Shown one piece after another: positions 6,976 to 14,111 of a DNA stretch of 16,423 bases. How positions within the stretch are numbered: the stretch's first letter is position 1; each line of letters opens with the position of its first letter. A program made the translations under genes and the position numbers. Origin of the DNA: Candidatus Thorarchaeota archaeon (lineage in GTDB: Archaea > Asgardarchaeota > Thorarchaeia > Thorarchaeales > Thorarchaeaceae); NCBI GenBank assembly GCA_020355105.1, contig CP070658.1, forward strand, positions 2,016,682-2,033,104, given 5' to 3'. The notes below the pieces were generated by a model. That model made no database searches. It was not told the origin of the DNA and saw nothing but the letters and a program-made list of their open reading frames with translations.

Positions 6976-7749
6976 TCACTGCATCCCTGGCGTGTCAACG
7001 TCCTTGTACCATTTCTTGGACGTACCTACTCTTGCCCGCATCTTCCAGCCGCGGCTCTTGGGCTGGCTCTCAAACCTCTCAAGAATCCTCTCGATTCTGT
7101 TCACAACGGTCTGCTTATCCTCTTCGCCCAGTGTTTCGAACTCCTGAGCAAGAGAGGCCACCTTTCTCAGATTTGTGGTCACCGTATGATAGAATCCCCA
7201 TTCCTTCGACAGAATGCCTGAGATATAGGCCACGTTAATCATGTTGTCATCCGTGTCGCCGATATCATGTTCCAGAATCAACATTGTCGTGTCAATAATG
7301 TCCTTCTGGCTGATTTTCACAATCTGCATCTTCTGCAGAAGAAGTTCCGCGAGCGGTATTGTTGGAGAGTCGACTTCGAGTCTCTTCTTGAACTCTATCT
7401 TGTGACACATCTCCAGTCGATCCAGAAACACATCGACGTGGCGTCCACTGGACTCGTGCAGAAATATCATGCGGCCTCCCATTGCAAAGCTGAACGAGAG
7501 CAGTTTCCTTTTGTAGCCTTGGCTCCCAAAGAACTTCTCAATCTTCGAGCTCTGCTTTTCATATGCCACGAAGTCTATGTCCGTAATCTTTCTTCCGAGC
7601 TTCTTGTGGAGATGGGCAAAATCAGGACTGTGAAGCCTGATTGCGATTGCCCCCATCAACCTGAGGATGATGCCTTGCTTATCCGCCTCTTCGACAATTC
7701 TTAGCGCTTCTACGACAAAGCCCTTCTGAAACTCAGCATCTCCTTCCAT
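6976..7749 (-). CDS. Minimal nucleotidyltransferase-fold protein
   Basis: The 257-residue protein has the nucleotidyltransferase (MNT/AbiEii-like) pattern. Seen: LMGAIAIRL at 31-39 (the hydrophobic-Gly-[Gly/Ala/Ser] helix start), DID at 57-59 and HVDVF at 104-108, which together supply the three usual acidic metal ligands Asp57, Asp59 and Asp106. The C-terminal half is helical and ends in a basic stretch rich in Lys and Arg. Such proteins transfer a nucleotide to protein, RNA or a small molecule, and some act as toxins, but no partner antitoxin, HEPN gene or AbiEi-like regulator is next to it, so a toxin role is not supported. A TATA box 26-31 bases upstream and the absence of a ribosome site suggest a leaderless message. 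It converges on the previous gene with nine bases between stops. Confidence 0.7.
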   Translation of the reverse strand: MEGDAEFQKGFVVEALRIVEEADKQGIILRLMGAIAIRLHSPDFAHLHKKLGRKITDIDFVAYEKQSSKIEKFFGSQGYKRKLLSFSFAMGGRMIFLHESSGRHVDVFLDRLEMCHKIEFKKRLEVDSPTIPLAELLLQKMQIVKISQKDIIDTTMLILEHDIGDTDDNMINVAYISGILSKEWGFYHTVTTNLRKVASLAQEFETLGEEDKQTVVNRIERILERFESQPKSRGWKMRARVGTSKKWYKDVDTPGMQ

Positions 7750-7774
7750 TCTCAGACCTTCACGGGACCGCGAG

Positions 7775-7780
7775 TTTATA
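7775..7780 (-). promoter_or_regulatory. TATA box of a probably leaderless gene
   Basis: TATAAA on the minus strand (7780 to 7775) is centred 28-29 bases from the ATG at 7749, so transcription should begin at or within a few bases of the start codon. No purine-rich ribosome site lies in the bases between. Confidence 0.6.
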
Positions 7781-7796
7781 GGGCGGGTCCTGTAAC

Positions 7797-7842
7797 GTTT
7801 AAATATCTATTTCGGTCGCCAGCCTGAGGAGGTTTAACTTTG
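7797..7842 (+). promoter_or_regulatory. Promoter, ribosome site and TTG start of the phosphoesterase operon
   Basis: GTTTAAAT (7797-7804) is the TATA box, predicting a start near 7826-7828. GAGGAGGT (7826-7833) is a near-ideal ribosome site seven bases before TTG at 7840, which fixes the uncommon TTG as start codon. There is no in-frame ATG near it that would keep the DxH metal motif at residues 9-11. Confidence 0.65.
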
Positions 7843-8790
7843 ACCCGACTATTCTTCGCTTGTGATGCTCACGGTAGCATTCCAGTGCTTCGCAAGATGG
7901 TCCGAGTCCATGAGGCCTACAACTGCGACGTTGTGATGATGTGTGGCGATTTGACCGGCAAGGCCATTGTTCCAATTGTCGAGGAGAAGCCGGGTAGATG
8001 GTGGTCTTCACCCTGGGGGACCAAAGAAACCTACAAGTCCGAGAAGGATGTCGACCGCGCAAAGAACATCTACGAGAAGCGGGGCTTCTATTGGTTTATG
8101 ACTACAGAACCAGAGCTTGAGGAGCTCCAATCTGATCCTAATAGAGTCCAGAGTCTCTTCAAAGAGCTCATGCTTGAGCGTATGAGGTACTGGATTGACC
8201 TGATTGAGGAGAAAGTTCCTGATGGCATTGATGTCGTAGTGAGTCCCGGAAACGATGATTCGGAGGACATAGATGAACTCATCAAGAAGAGCACCAGAAT
8301 CATCTTTCCTCTGGAGCGCGTGGTAGAAGTCGACAATACGTACCAGATGATATCCTCCGAGTATGTAAACTCGACTCCGTGGGACACACCCCGAGAGTGC
8401 CCTGAGGAAGAATTGATGGAGAAGTTGGAGATAGAGTTTGGACGAGTAGAATCCTACGACAACTTGTTGTGCAACTTCCACGCACCTCCCTTCGGTACCG
8501 TAATAGATCTTGCACCAAAACTAGACGAGAAAGCTCAGGTTCATGTGCGCTATGGCGCCCCTGAAATGGTTCCTGTCGGAAGCAAGAGCATTCGGGAGCT
8601 GTTCGAGAAGTACCAGCCCTTGCTTGGTCTTCACGGTCACATCCATGAGTCGACAGGAATGGAGCATATAGGACGAACACTTTGTGTGAACCCTGGTTCC
8701 GCATATACCCAGGGAATGCTCAATGCCTTCGTGATTGATTTGCCGGAAACGCCGGGGGAAGAGGTGGTGGCTGTCGCCGTGACAGCGTGA
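7840..8790 (+). CDS. Calcineurin-like metallophosphoesterase
   Basis: The 316-residue cytosolic protein carries the full metallophosphoesterase motif set: DAH (Asp9, His11), GD (Gly36-Asp37), GND (137-139, a GNHD variant with Asp in place of His at position 139), His214 in NFHAPP, and GHIHES (266-271), followed by VNPGSA. The family hydrolyses phosphomono- or diesters with two metal ions. An insertion between GD and GND of about 100 residues, rich in charged and aromatic residues, makes it larger than the simple YfcE/MJ0936 type (about 165-180 residues), so a distinct substrate is likely. Translation starts at TTG with a strong ribosome site. Its TGA stop lies 14 bases before the next ATG, so it is in an operon with the membrane protein. 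The true substrate is unknown. Confidence 0.9.
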   Translation: MTRLFFACDAHGSIPVLRKMVRVHEAYNCDVVMMCGDLTGKAIVPIVEEKPGRWWSSPWGTKETYKSEKDVDRAKNIYEKRGFYWFMTTEPELEELQSDPNRVQSLFKELMLERMRYWIDLIEEKVPDGIDVVVSPGNDDSEDIDELIKKSTRIIFPLERVVEVDNTYQMISSEYVNSTPWDTPRECPEEELMEKLEIEFGRVESYDNLLCNFHAPPFGTVIDLAPKLDEKAQVHVRYGAPEMVPVGSKSIRELFEKYQPLLGLHGHIHESTGMEHIGRTLCVNPGSAYTQGMLNAFVIDLPETPGEEVVAVAVTA

Positions 8791-8804
8791 CAAGGAAGGC
8801 GAGG

Positions 8805-9494
8805 ATGAGTCGGATGTCGAAACAGAGTAGAAGAAAGAGTCGTGACAGGGGGGTTGATACCGGAGAGCCAGATCCAGACGACATTCGTAAGGCCATCTAT
8901 CACATAGAGGCATACCGGTCCCATGTCTTCTACAATCTCAGTTTTGTGGATGACATGGTGGAACGCGGAAGCCTTGGTCGTACGTTTGGCAAAGACTGGA
9001 AGAAGCTGCGCCGCAGACTGATCAAGATGGCACGTGCCACAGCCTCCAATCCAGCCAATCTACGCCTGGCAAGGTATCAATCACTTACAGAAGCCTTCTG
9101 GCAAATCGCCGTACCCATTGTATTTGTGCTAATGATTGCAGCTCTCATTGCCCCCGGCCTTCCATTCATTAGCACTATAGCTCCTTACATTATGGTAGTC
9201 GCGTTCAGCGCCATGATTGTAGGTCTCCTAGGGCGTTTCATCTTGGGCGCTCGGATTGCACGCAACATAGAGGCGTATTTCACGGAGAACCCTGAAGCAC
9301 AAGAGCTGCGCGTAGAGGACTTGCGAACCACTGTTCAGGGTCTAATAAACGAACTAAGGCGAATCCTCTACTCCTCAAGTGAAGACCCAGAAGACCATCT
9401 GGTTGGGATTGCTCTCCTCGACTATGAATACATTGAAGTTGTGAAGAAGCCACGACCATGGCGACAGTATTACTTGGTCAAAGTCACGTTCTGA
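8805..9494 (+). CDS. Two-helix membrane protein of unknown function
   Basis: I do not recognise a family. The 229-residue protein begins with a very basic, low-complexity stretch (residues 1-16), then a charged helical segment of about 80 residues, then two hydrophobic helices at roughly 100-117 and 124-148 forming a hairpin, and a soluble C-terminal domain of about 80 residues with a predicted helix (VEDLRTTVQGLINELRRIL) and a YEYIEVVKK to YYLVKVTF beta-like end. Both termini are probably cytoplasmic by the positive-inside rule. The longest frame starts at a GTG (8787) overlapping the upstream stop, but GGAAGG at 8794-8799 favours ATG 8805. The tight spacing with the phosphoesterase suggests a joint function, for example a membrane anchor or sensor for that enzyme; this is inference. 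Confidence 0.7.
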   Translation: MSRMSKQSRRKSRDRGVDTGEPDPDDIRKAIYHIEAYRSHVFYNLSFVDDMVERGSLGRTFGKDWKKLRRRLIKMARATASNPANLRLARYQSLTEAFWQIAVPIVFVLMIAALIAPGLPFISTIAPYIMVVAFSAMIVGLLGRFILGARIARNIEAYFTENPEAQELRVEDLRTTVQGLINELRRILYSSSEDPEDHLVGIALLDYEYIEVVKKPRPWRQYYLVKVTF

Positions 9495-9668
9495 AGACAG
9501 ATCCACGTTGATGCTTTCATTTGCCAATCCTTGTACTCCGCTTTAAGCTCAGCTAAGATTCTGTTAAACACAAACGGGAACTCTTATATCACGGCACAAC
9601 TGCATAGGTGATTCGTCTTCTCCGATAATTTCATCGGTGAAGGGAACGCAAAACAGAGGGAGAGATAA
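9495..9668 (+). promoter_or_regulatory. Intergenic promoter and 5' leader hairpin of the permease
   Basis: CTTATAT at 9583-9589 is a TATA box with a predicted transcript start near 9612. Just inside the leader, CTTCTCCGAT (9617-9626) and ATCGGTGAAG (9633-9642) form a 10-base hairpin with one mismatch and a six-base loop. The GGGAGAG ribosome site lies at 9658-9664, so the hairpin could affect ribosome access or be an operator. The part before the TATA box (9495-9580) shows nothing I can name. Confidence 0.5.
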
Positions 9669-11261
9669 ATGTCAGAAGTACTCTTTTTGAGGCCAACTTC
9701 AGGGTTGACCAAATACTTCGGTACTTGGACATCCCTGTTCGCTATCCTTGGCGCGAGTCTGGGTACCTGGCAATGGCTCTTTGTTGGTACGCTCCAAGAT
9801 CTATACGGTCCAATCAATGCTGGCGCGACGTGGGGAATCGGCATGGTCTTCATGCTGCTCTATACGCTGATGATGACATTCTTGTCGATGGCTATGCCCC
9901 GTTCGTCAGGGTTGTACCAGATTTCAGGGCGTGGCTTTAACCCAGTGGCGGGGACCATCGCAGTATGGCGTGGAATCGTCGCCAATCCCATTATCAAGAC
10001 AACTGAATTCTACTTATTCCTTGTCTTCTTGGGCGCTGCATTCTCGCAGTGGGGTGCCGTTACCGGCAATGCAGCAATGACAGGACTCGGAGGAACGCTC
10101 TCTATGCAAGAGCCTGTGGTTCTTGTAGTAGTTTCGATAGCACTCATGGTCTTGTTCACGATAATTGCCTACTTGGGTCCACTACTAAAGATGGAACCTC
10201 GAATCCAGATGGCAGGAGGTGTCTTCTCCACTATCGGATGGATTCTTGCTCTATTCGTGTTGGTCGGGACGCCAGCGGCAAATGTGCAAGGTCGTTGGGA
10301 CACCGTCTGGGGCGCGGGAGCCTATACTGAGGTCACGACGGTAGCAGCAGCAGCAGGCTATGTGGCGCCCACAGCAGTGAGCTTAGAATTAACACTGCTG
10401 GCCACGGTTTGGCCGATAGGTCTAACGTGGCCGTACCTGATTCTGCTCTATGGTGGCGAAGTGTCTGACCCAGCCAAGAACTTGGTCATCACTCAGCTAG
10501 GTGGTGGTCTCATACTGGCCGGGATGCTCACAGCTGGCGCTGGACTATTCCAAGGTGTATGGGGTACGTTTTCCAGTCAGTACGCAATGGCTGCTGGAGC
10601 AGTTACGGCTGGGACTCAATCATTTGCTGTAAACTCGGTCTTCACTTCGGGCCTCGGCACTATGACTGCAGTTCTAACGGACAACGCATTCATTTCAGGT
10701 TGGATACTGCTATCGCCTGTGGTGATTGGCCTGACTGCAACTCCAATAAACATGGCTTGGGTAACGAGAGGGTTCTTCCAAGCCTCGCTTGACAGGATGA
10801 TGCCATCGTTCTTTGCGAAGCTGTCGAAGTATCACACTCCAACCTATTCGATCCTCTACTACCTCATCTTTGGAGCTCCGTTCGCAATTGTCTATGCAGC
10901 AGGTTATGGTGCTCTTCTAGGAGTCATCACGTCACTCGTGGGTCTCTGGGGCATCGAGATGCTATTCCAGTCGATGGCAGCGTTACAGTTGCCCTTCTTA
11001 CGACGCGGACTATACGAAGGAAGCATCCGGCCACAACCGGAAATCGCAGGATATGCAGTGGTATCATTACTGGGAGTGATAATACTGCCAGTATCCCTGT
11101 TCCTCCTAATTGGATTCTTCCAAGGAGCAGCATTCCTGTCGATTATATCTATGTGCGCGCAGTATGGCTTCTCGGCGTTATGGTTTGTGTACTTCGCAAG
11201 GCGACTAGAGAAACAAAACATAGACATGAACGCGATTTACACTTCGCTAACACCGGAGTAG
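9669..11261 (+). CDS. APC-superfamily amino acid/amine permease
   Basis: This is a 530-residue polytopic membrane protein with about twelve hydrophobic helices spread along its length. It starts with a short cytoplasmic tail and the segment FAILGASLGTWQW, which resembles the unwound glycine-containing first helix of APC transporters, followed by MPRSSGLYQISGRGF near 78-92, the conserved loop after helix 2 in which APC members usually read PxxGGxYxxxxRxxG. APC proteins carry amino acids or amines across the cytoplasmic membrane by cation symport or exchange. The substrate is not readable, but the next operon encodes methylamine-type methyl transfer, so a methylated amino acid or amine is a reasonable guess. 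GGGAGAG upstream supports the ATG. It has its own promoter and is followed by a terminator-like hairpin, so it is probably a single-gene transcript. Confidence 0.88.
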   Translation: MSEVLFLRPTSGLTKYFGTWTSLFAILGASLGTWQWLFVGTLQDLYGPINAGATWGIGMVFMLLYTLMMTFLSMAMPRSSGLYQISGRGFNPVAGTIAVWRGIVANPIIKTTEFYLFLVFLGAAFSQWGAVTGNAAMTGLGGTLSMQEPVVLVVVSIALMVLFTIIAYLGPLLKMEPRIQMAGGVFSTIGWILALFVLVGTPAANVQGRWDTVWGAGAYTEVTTVAAAAGYVAPTAVSLELTLLATVWPIGLTWPYLILLYGGEVSDPAKNLVITQLGGGLILAGMLTAGAGLFQGVWGTFSSQYAMAAGAVTAGTQSFAVNSVFTSGLGTMTAVLTDNAFISGWILLSPVVIGLTATPINMAWVTRGFFQASLDRMMPSFFAKLSKYHTPTYSILYYLIFGAPFAIVYAAGYGALLGVITSLVGLWGIEMLFQSMAALQLPFLRRGLYEGSIRPQPEIAGYAVVSLLGVIILPVSLFLLIGFFQGAAFLSIISMCAQYGFSALWFVYFARRLEKQNIDMNAIYTSLTPE

Positions 11262-11271
11262 AAACGCTAAT

Positions 11272-11309
11272 GCCTGAGGTTATCCTCAGGCCCCCCTTCT
11301 TTTTTCCCC
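11272..11309 (+). terminator. Hairpin plus pyrimidine/T-rich tract, intrinsic-terminator-like
   Basis: GCCTGAGG (11272-11279) and CCTCAGGC (11284-11291) form a perfect eight-pair stem with loop TTAT, followed by five C and then TTCTTTTTTCCCC. It lies ten bases after the permease stop codon. Archaeal termination usually needs only the T-rich tract, so the hairpin is notable but consistent with a transcript end here. Confidence 0.7.
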
Positions 11310-11509
11310 TCACAATCTTACATTGACATAGTGAATAGAGTATTATAATAGCTAAAGCCTACTCCAGCTTGCCAACTTTAATTTCCAAGAGAGATATAAG
11401 ACGGAGCGTTGTAGGGAAGAAGACTAGACTGTTCCTGAATCGCTAGAGCTATTCGGCTGCTCTATGCACTGAAGGCTTTACAGAGAGTATGTCGAGGAGG
11501 AGATTTGAT
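11310..11509 (+). promoter_or_regulatory. Promoter and long leader of the corrinoid/MttB operon
   Basis: AGATATAAG near 11392-11400 is a good TATA box, giving a start near 11422 and a leader of about 88 bases; ATTATAATAG near 11341-11350 is a second possible box. The leader carries TAGAGC (11444-11449) and GCTCTA (11459-11464), a six-pair inverted repeat with a nine-base loop. GAGGAGGAG at 11494-11502 is a very strong ribosome site for ATG 11510. Confidence 0.5.
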
Positions 11510-12154
11510 ATGACCCCCTCAATCTTTGAGGAACTGGAAACAGCAGTTATTGAAGGAGACTCTGAGAAATCTGAGGAAGCCGCGAAGAAAGCCCTAGAAT
11601 CTAACACCCCTCCCCTCGAGGCAATCACCAATGGATTGGCGAAAGGAGTGAAGACTGTCGGTGATAGATTCAGCAAGGGTGAGGTGTTCCTGGTTGAGTT
11701 GATAATGGCTGGTGATGCCATGAAGGCCGGAATGTCGGTCCTTCTACCAGTGATAAAGGCCTCAAAAGCGGAGGTCGAAACTCTTGGCAAGGTGCTACTT
11801 GGCACAGTACAGGGTGACATCCATAGCATTGGGAAGGACATAGTTGCGACACTGCTCGAGGCTGAAGGCTTCGAGGTCATCAACATTGGTGAGGATGTGG
11901 CGTCAGAAACCTTTGTTGACAAGGTGAAAGAACACAACCCGGACATCCTCGGCCTGTCCTCTCTTCTCACGGCAACCATGCCTATGCAGCAGGATGTGAT
12001 TGAGAAGCTGAAGGCTGCCGGGCTCGACGGTAAGGTGAAGGTGATAATAGGCGGAGCACCGACAACGCAAGAGTGGGCGGACGAGATCGAGGCTGACGGA
12101 TATGCAGGCGACGCCGTGAGTGCGGTGGACTTGGTGAAGCGACTCACGAAGTGA
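11510..12154 (+). CDS. Methyltransferase corrinoid protein (MttC/MtbC-like)
   Basis: The 214-residue cytosolic protein binds a cobamide and carries the methyl group between two methyltransferases. Seen: an N-terminal helical cap (about 1-85) typical of B12-binding methyltransferase proteins, then a Rossmann-like B12 domain with DIHSIG at 103-108, where His105 is the expected lower axial cobalt ligand, LGLSSLLT at 147-154, and GGAPTT at 181-186, which complete the DxHxxG...SxL...GG signature. The frame is open from ATG 11489, but GAGGAGGAG lies between it and ATG 11510, so the shorter start is chosen; it also matches the usual N-terminus of the family. It is followed 24 bases later by the MttB-like gene, the usual partner order. 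No reductive activator (RamA-like) gene is in the window. Confidence 0.93.
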   Translation: MTPSIFEELETAVIEGDSEKSEEAAKKALESNTPPLEAITNGLAKGVKTVGDRFSKGEVFLVELIMAGDAMKAGMSVLLPVIKASKAEVETLGKVLLGTVQGDIHSIGKDIVATLLEAEGFEVINIGEDVASETFVDKVKEHNPDILGLSSLLTATMPMQQDVIEKLKAAGLDGKVKVIIGGAPTTQEWADEIEADGYAGDAVSAVDLVKRLTK

Positions 12155-12178
12155 AAACAGGAGCGAAGGAGGAATTAC

Positions 12179-13621
12179 ATGTACCGATTGCTAGGTCGTG
12201 GAGAGATATCTGCTATACATGGAGCAGCTATGGAAGTTCTCGAAAGAGTGGGAGTTGTGATTCAACACGACAAAGCGTTGAAGACACTCAAGGAAGCTGG
12301 TGCAACCGTTGACATGAAGACCAAGGTTGCGAAGATTCCAGAATACCTTCTACAGGATACGCTTCAGAAGTCCCCACGAAGACACAGAATGCTGGCACGA
12401 AATCCAAAACACAACTTCGTCATCGGAGATGGAGGCTCTGTGTTCACAAACGCGTTTGGGGCACACTACACTATCGATCTTGAAACAGGAGAACGTCGGC
12501 TCTCAACAATAAAGGATCTGGAGGAGTTCACACTCCTTGCCGACTACTTTCCGACGGTCGACTACATCAAACCAAACATACTGCCTCAAGATGTTCCTAA
12601 GGCAGTATGGGAACAAGAGATGGCTCTCGCGATGTTCAAGAGTGCCGAGAAGCACCTCAGCTTGGTTGCATTGACTCCAGATGGTTGGAGAGATGTTATC
12701 GAGATGGGCAAGATCTATGCTGGTGGAGAAGAGGAGTTCATCAAGAACCCAGCGATAATCGACACAGGGTTCAACAATGTGCCGCCACTGATGTACACCA
12801 AGGAAATCATAGATATGATTCTGGAGTGTGCGAAGTATGGAATCCCCTTTGACATTAGCACTGGTGCTCTCGCAAGTGCTAGTGGACCAGTCACACTCGC
12901 TGGAACAATAGTACAGGGGATTGCCGAGAATCACGCAATAGTTGTTCTGACTCAGCTCGTAGGCCCAGGTACTCCTGTCATGTGGGGGTCGTGCGCAACT
13001 ATTCTAGATCAGAGATTTGGCACCGCAGCCTACGGCTCTCCGGAGAATGGGCTCATCCATGCGGCCTTCTGCCAAATGGCTCATTACTACGGAATCCCAT
13101 ACTATGGTGCTGCTGGAGTGATTGATTCAAAGGTGCCAGATCAACAAGCTGCATATGAGAACACGATTAACGCGCTTCTGGCTACCGTTTCGGGTGCCGA
13201 TGTGGTTCACGACGCAGTCTACGGAATTGTGGAGGCAGGGGTCACAGCTAGCTATGAGATGTTTGCAATAAGCAATGACATATGCGGGGCGATAAAGCGG
13301 ATTGGGAAAGGTATGCGCGTTACACCTGAAACTCTGGCTGTTGACCTCATAGAACAGGTCGGACACGAGAAGAATCATCTGAATACTCCTGAGGCACTCA
13401 AGTTTACAAAGAAGCACTTGATGGAGGAACAATGGCAGCCATGGATTAGCAACAGGACTTCACGCCCAGAGTGGGAGAAGCAAGGGTCGAAAGACATTGC
13501 TCAGGTTGCGAAAGAGAAGGTCAAGGAGATTCTCTCGACTCACAAGATTGAACCCCTTCCAAAGGGCATGGAGGCGTCGATGAGAAAGATAATCAAGAAA
13601 CGAGCAAAGGCAAGCAGTTGA
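12179..13621 (+). CDS. MttB-family corrinoid methyltransferase without pyrrolysine
   Basis: The 480-residue protein belongs to the trimethylamine methyltransferase (MttB) superfamily and is full length. Seen: the N-terminal HGAAMEVLERVGV helix, GPVTLAGTIVQ near 236-246, QLVGPGTPVMWGS near 259-271, and SKVPDQQAAYE near 317-327 in the barrel. It moves a methyl group from a methylated amine to Co(I) of the corrinoid protein encoded just upstream. There is no internal in-frame TAG, so pyrrolysine, which is required in the methanogen trimethylamine enzyme, is absent. Known non-pyrrolysine members demethylate quaternary amines such as glycine betaine, proline betaine or carnitine, so trimethylamine itself is less likely. 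AAGGAGG (12166-12172) lies six bases before the start. Nineteen bases separate it from the next gene. Confidence 0.93.
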   Translation: MYRLLGRGEISAIHGAAMEVLERVGVVIQHDKALKTLKEAGATVDMKTKVAKIPEYLLQDTLQKSPRRHRMLARNPKHNFVIGDGGSVFTNAFGAHYTIDLETGERRLSTIKDLEEFTLLADYFPTVDYIKPNILPQDVPKAVWEQEMALAMFKSAEKHLSLVALTPDGWRDVIEMGKIYAGGEEEFIKNPAIIDTGFNNVPPLMYTKEIIDMILECAKYGIPFDISTGALASASGPVTLAGTIVQGIAENHAIVVLTQLVGPGTPVMWGSCATILDQRFGTAAYGSPENGLIHAAFCQMAHYYGIPYYGAAGVIDSKVPDQQAAYENTINALLATVSGADVVHDAVYGIVEAGVTASYEMFAISNDICGAIKRIGKGMRVTPETLAVDLIEQVGHEKNHLNTPEALKFTKKHLMEEQWQPWISNRTSRPEWEKQGSKDIAQVAKEKVKEILSTHKIEPLPKGMEASMRKIIKKRAKASS

Positions 13622-13640
13622 GCGATGAGAGGTGCAATGA

Positions 13641-14111
13641 ATGGAAGGACCAACTCCTGATGAAGTTAGAATAGTAGGAATGTCTACCGTAGCAGCTGCT
13701 CATACAGTCTATGTGGAAACTGTAAGGGAGATGTTCGGTGAGAAGGGTCTCGAGGCATTGGCCGAAGCAAATAGGTTGCATGGGCTCGAACTTGGAGAAC
13801 AAGGAGTCAAGGATGGAGGCCTTAGAAAGGGCGACCTGATGTCGATCTACGAGTTCTTTCAAGCAGCATTTCCCTTCTTCGGCTTCGTAATACAGGAGCC
13901 CGAGGTGACTGATCGGCGAATAGACTTGACGGTGACAGGATGTCCGTGGATTGATACCTTCCGAGCAAAGAACGCCAACGAAGATATCTGCCACTGGGTC
14001 ACCAAGATCGACGAGGGTATCGGACAGGCCGTTGACCCTGACCTCAGGATGACAGTTCCCAAGTGCATGATGCGCGGGGATGACTACTGCATTTATCGAT
14101 ATGAGAAGTAG
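13641..14111 (+). CDS. Small protein resembling the L-2-amino-thiazoline-4-carboxylate hydrolase family, paralogue 2
   Basis: The 156-residue soluble protein is homologous to the one at 6448-6966. Seen: FGEKGLEAL near 32-40, Cys101-Pro102, Cys117, Asp124, DPDL at 132-135 and a terminal GDDYC at 146-150; the Cys-to-Asp and Asp-to-PDL spacings are the same as in paralogue 1. The family label (ATC-hydrolase-like) is from memory of the motif layout and is tentative; a V4R-like small-ligand or metal-binding role is another option, because cysteines and acidic residues are the conserved positions. It is the third gene of the corrinoid operon, 19 bases after MttB, with GAGAGGTG at 13627-13634 as ribosome site. 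Co-expression with MttB suggests it processes or senses the demethylated product. Confidence 0.6.
   Translation: MEGPTPDEVRIVGMSTVAAAHTVYVETVREMFGEKGLEALAEANRLHGLELGEQGVKDGGLRKGDLMSIYEFFQAAFPFFGFVIQEPEVTDRRIDLTVTGCPWIDTFRAKNANEDICHWVTKIDEGIGQAVDPDLRMTVPKCMMRGDDYCIYRYEK

Noticed and set aside
7267..7704. A 145-codon plus-strand frame opposite the nucleotidyltransferase
   Set aside because: The minus strand carries the GA, DID and VDV metal-binding pattern and a TATA box; the plus frame has neither start signals nor motifs.
6976..7749. AbiE-type toxin-antitoxin system
   Set aside because: Only the nucleotidyltransferase-like gene is present; neighbours are a metabolic gene and a divergent phosphoesterase, with no antitoxin candidate.
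11422..11509. Cobalamin riboswitch before the corrinoid gene
   Set aside because: The leader is far shorter than known cobalamin riboswitches and I cannot find a B12-box-like core; only a small inverted repeat is present.
11449..12147. A 232-codon minus-strand frame opposite the corrinoid gene
   Set aside because: The translation is rich in Ser, Thr and Pro without motifs, which is typical of an antisense frame, and the plus strand has the full B12-binding signature.
12179..13621. Pyrrolysine-coding amber codon in the MttB gene
   Set aside because: The frame is open for the full family length with no internal TAG, so there is no need for pyrrolysine.
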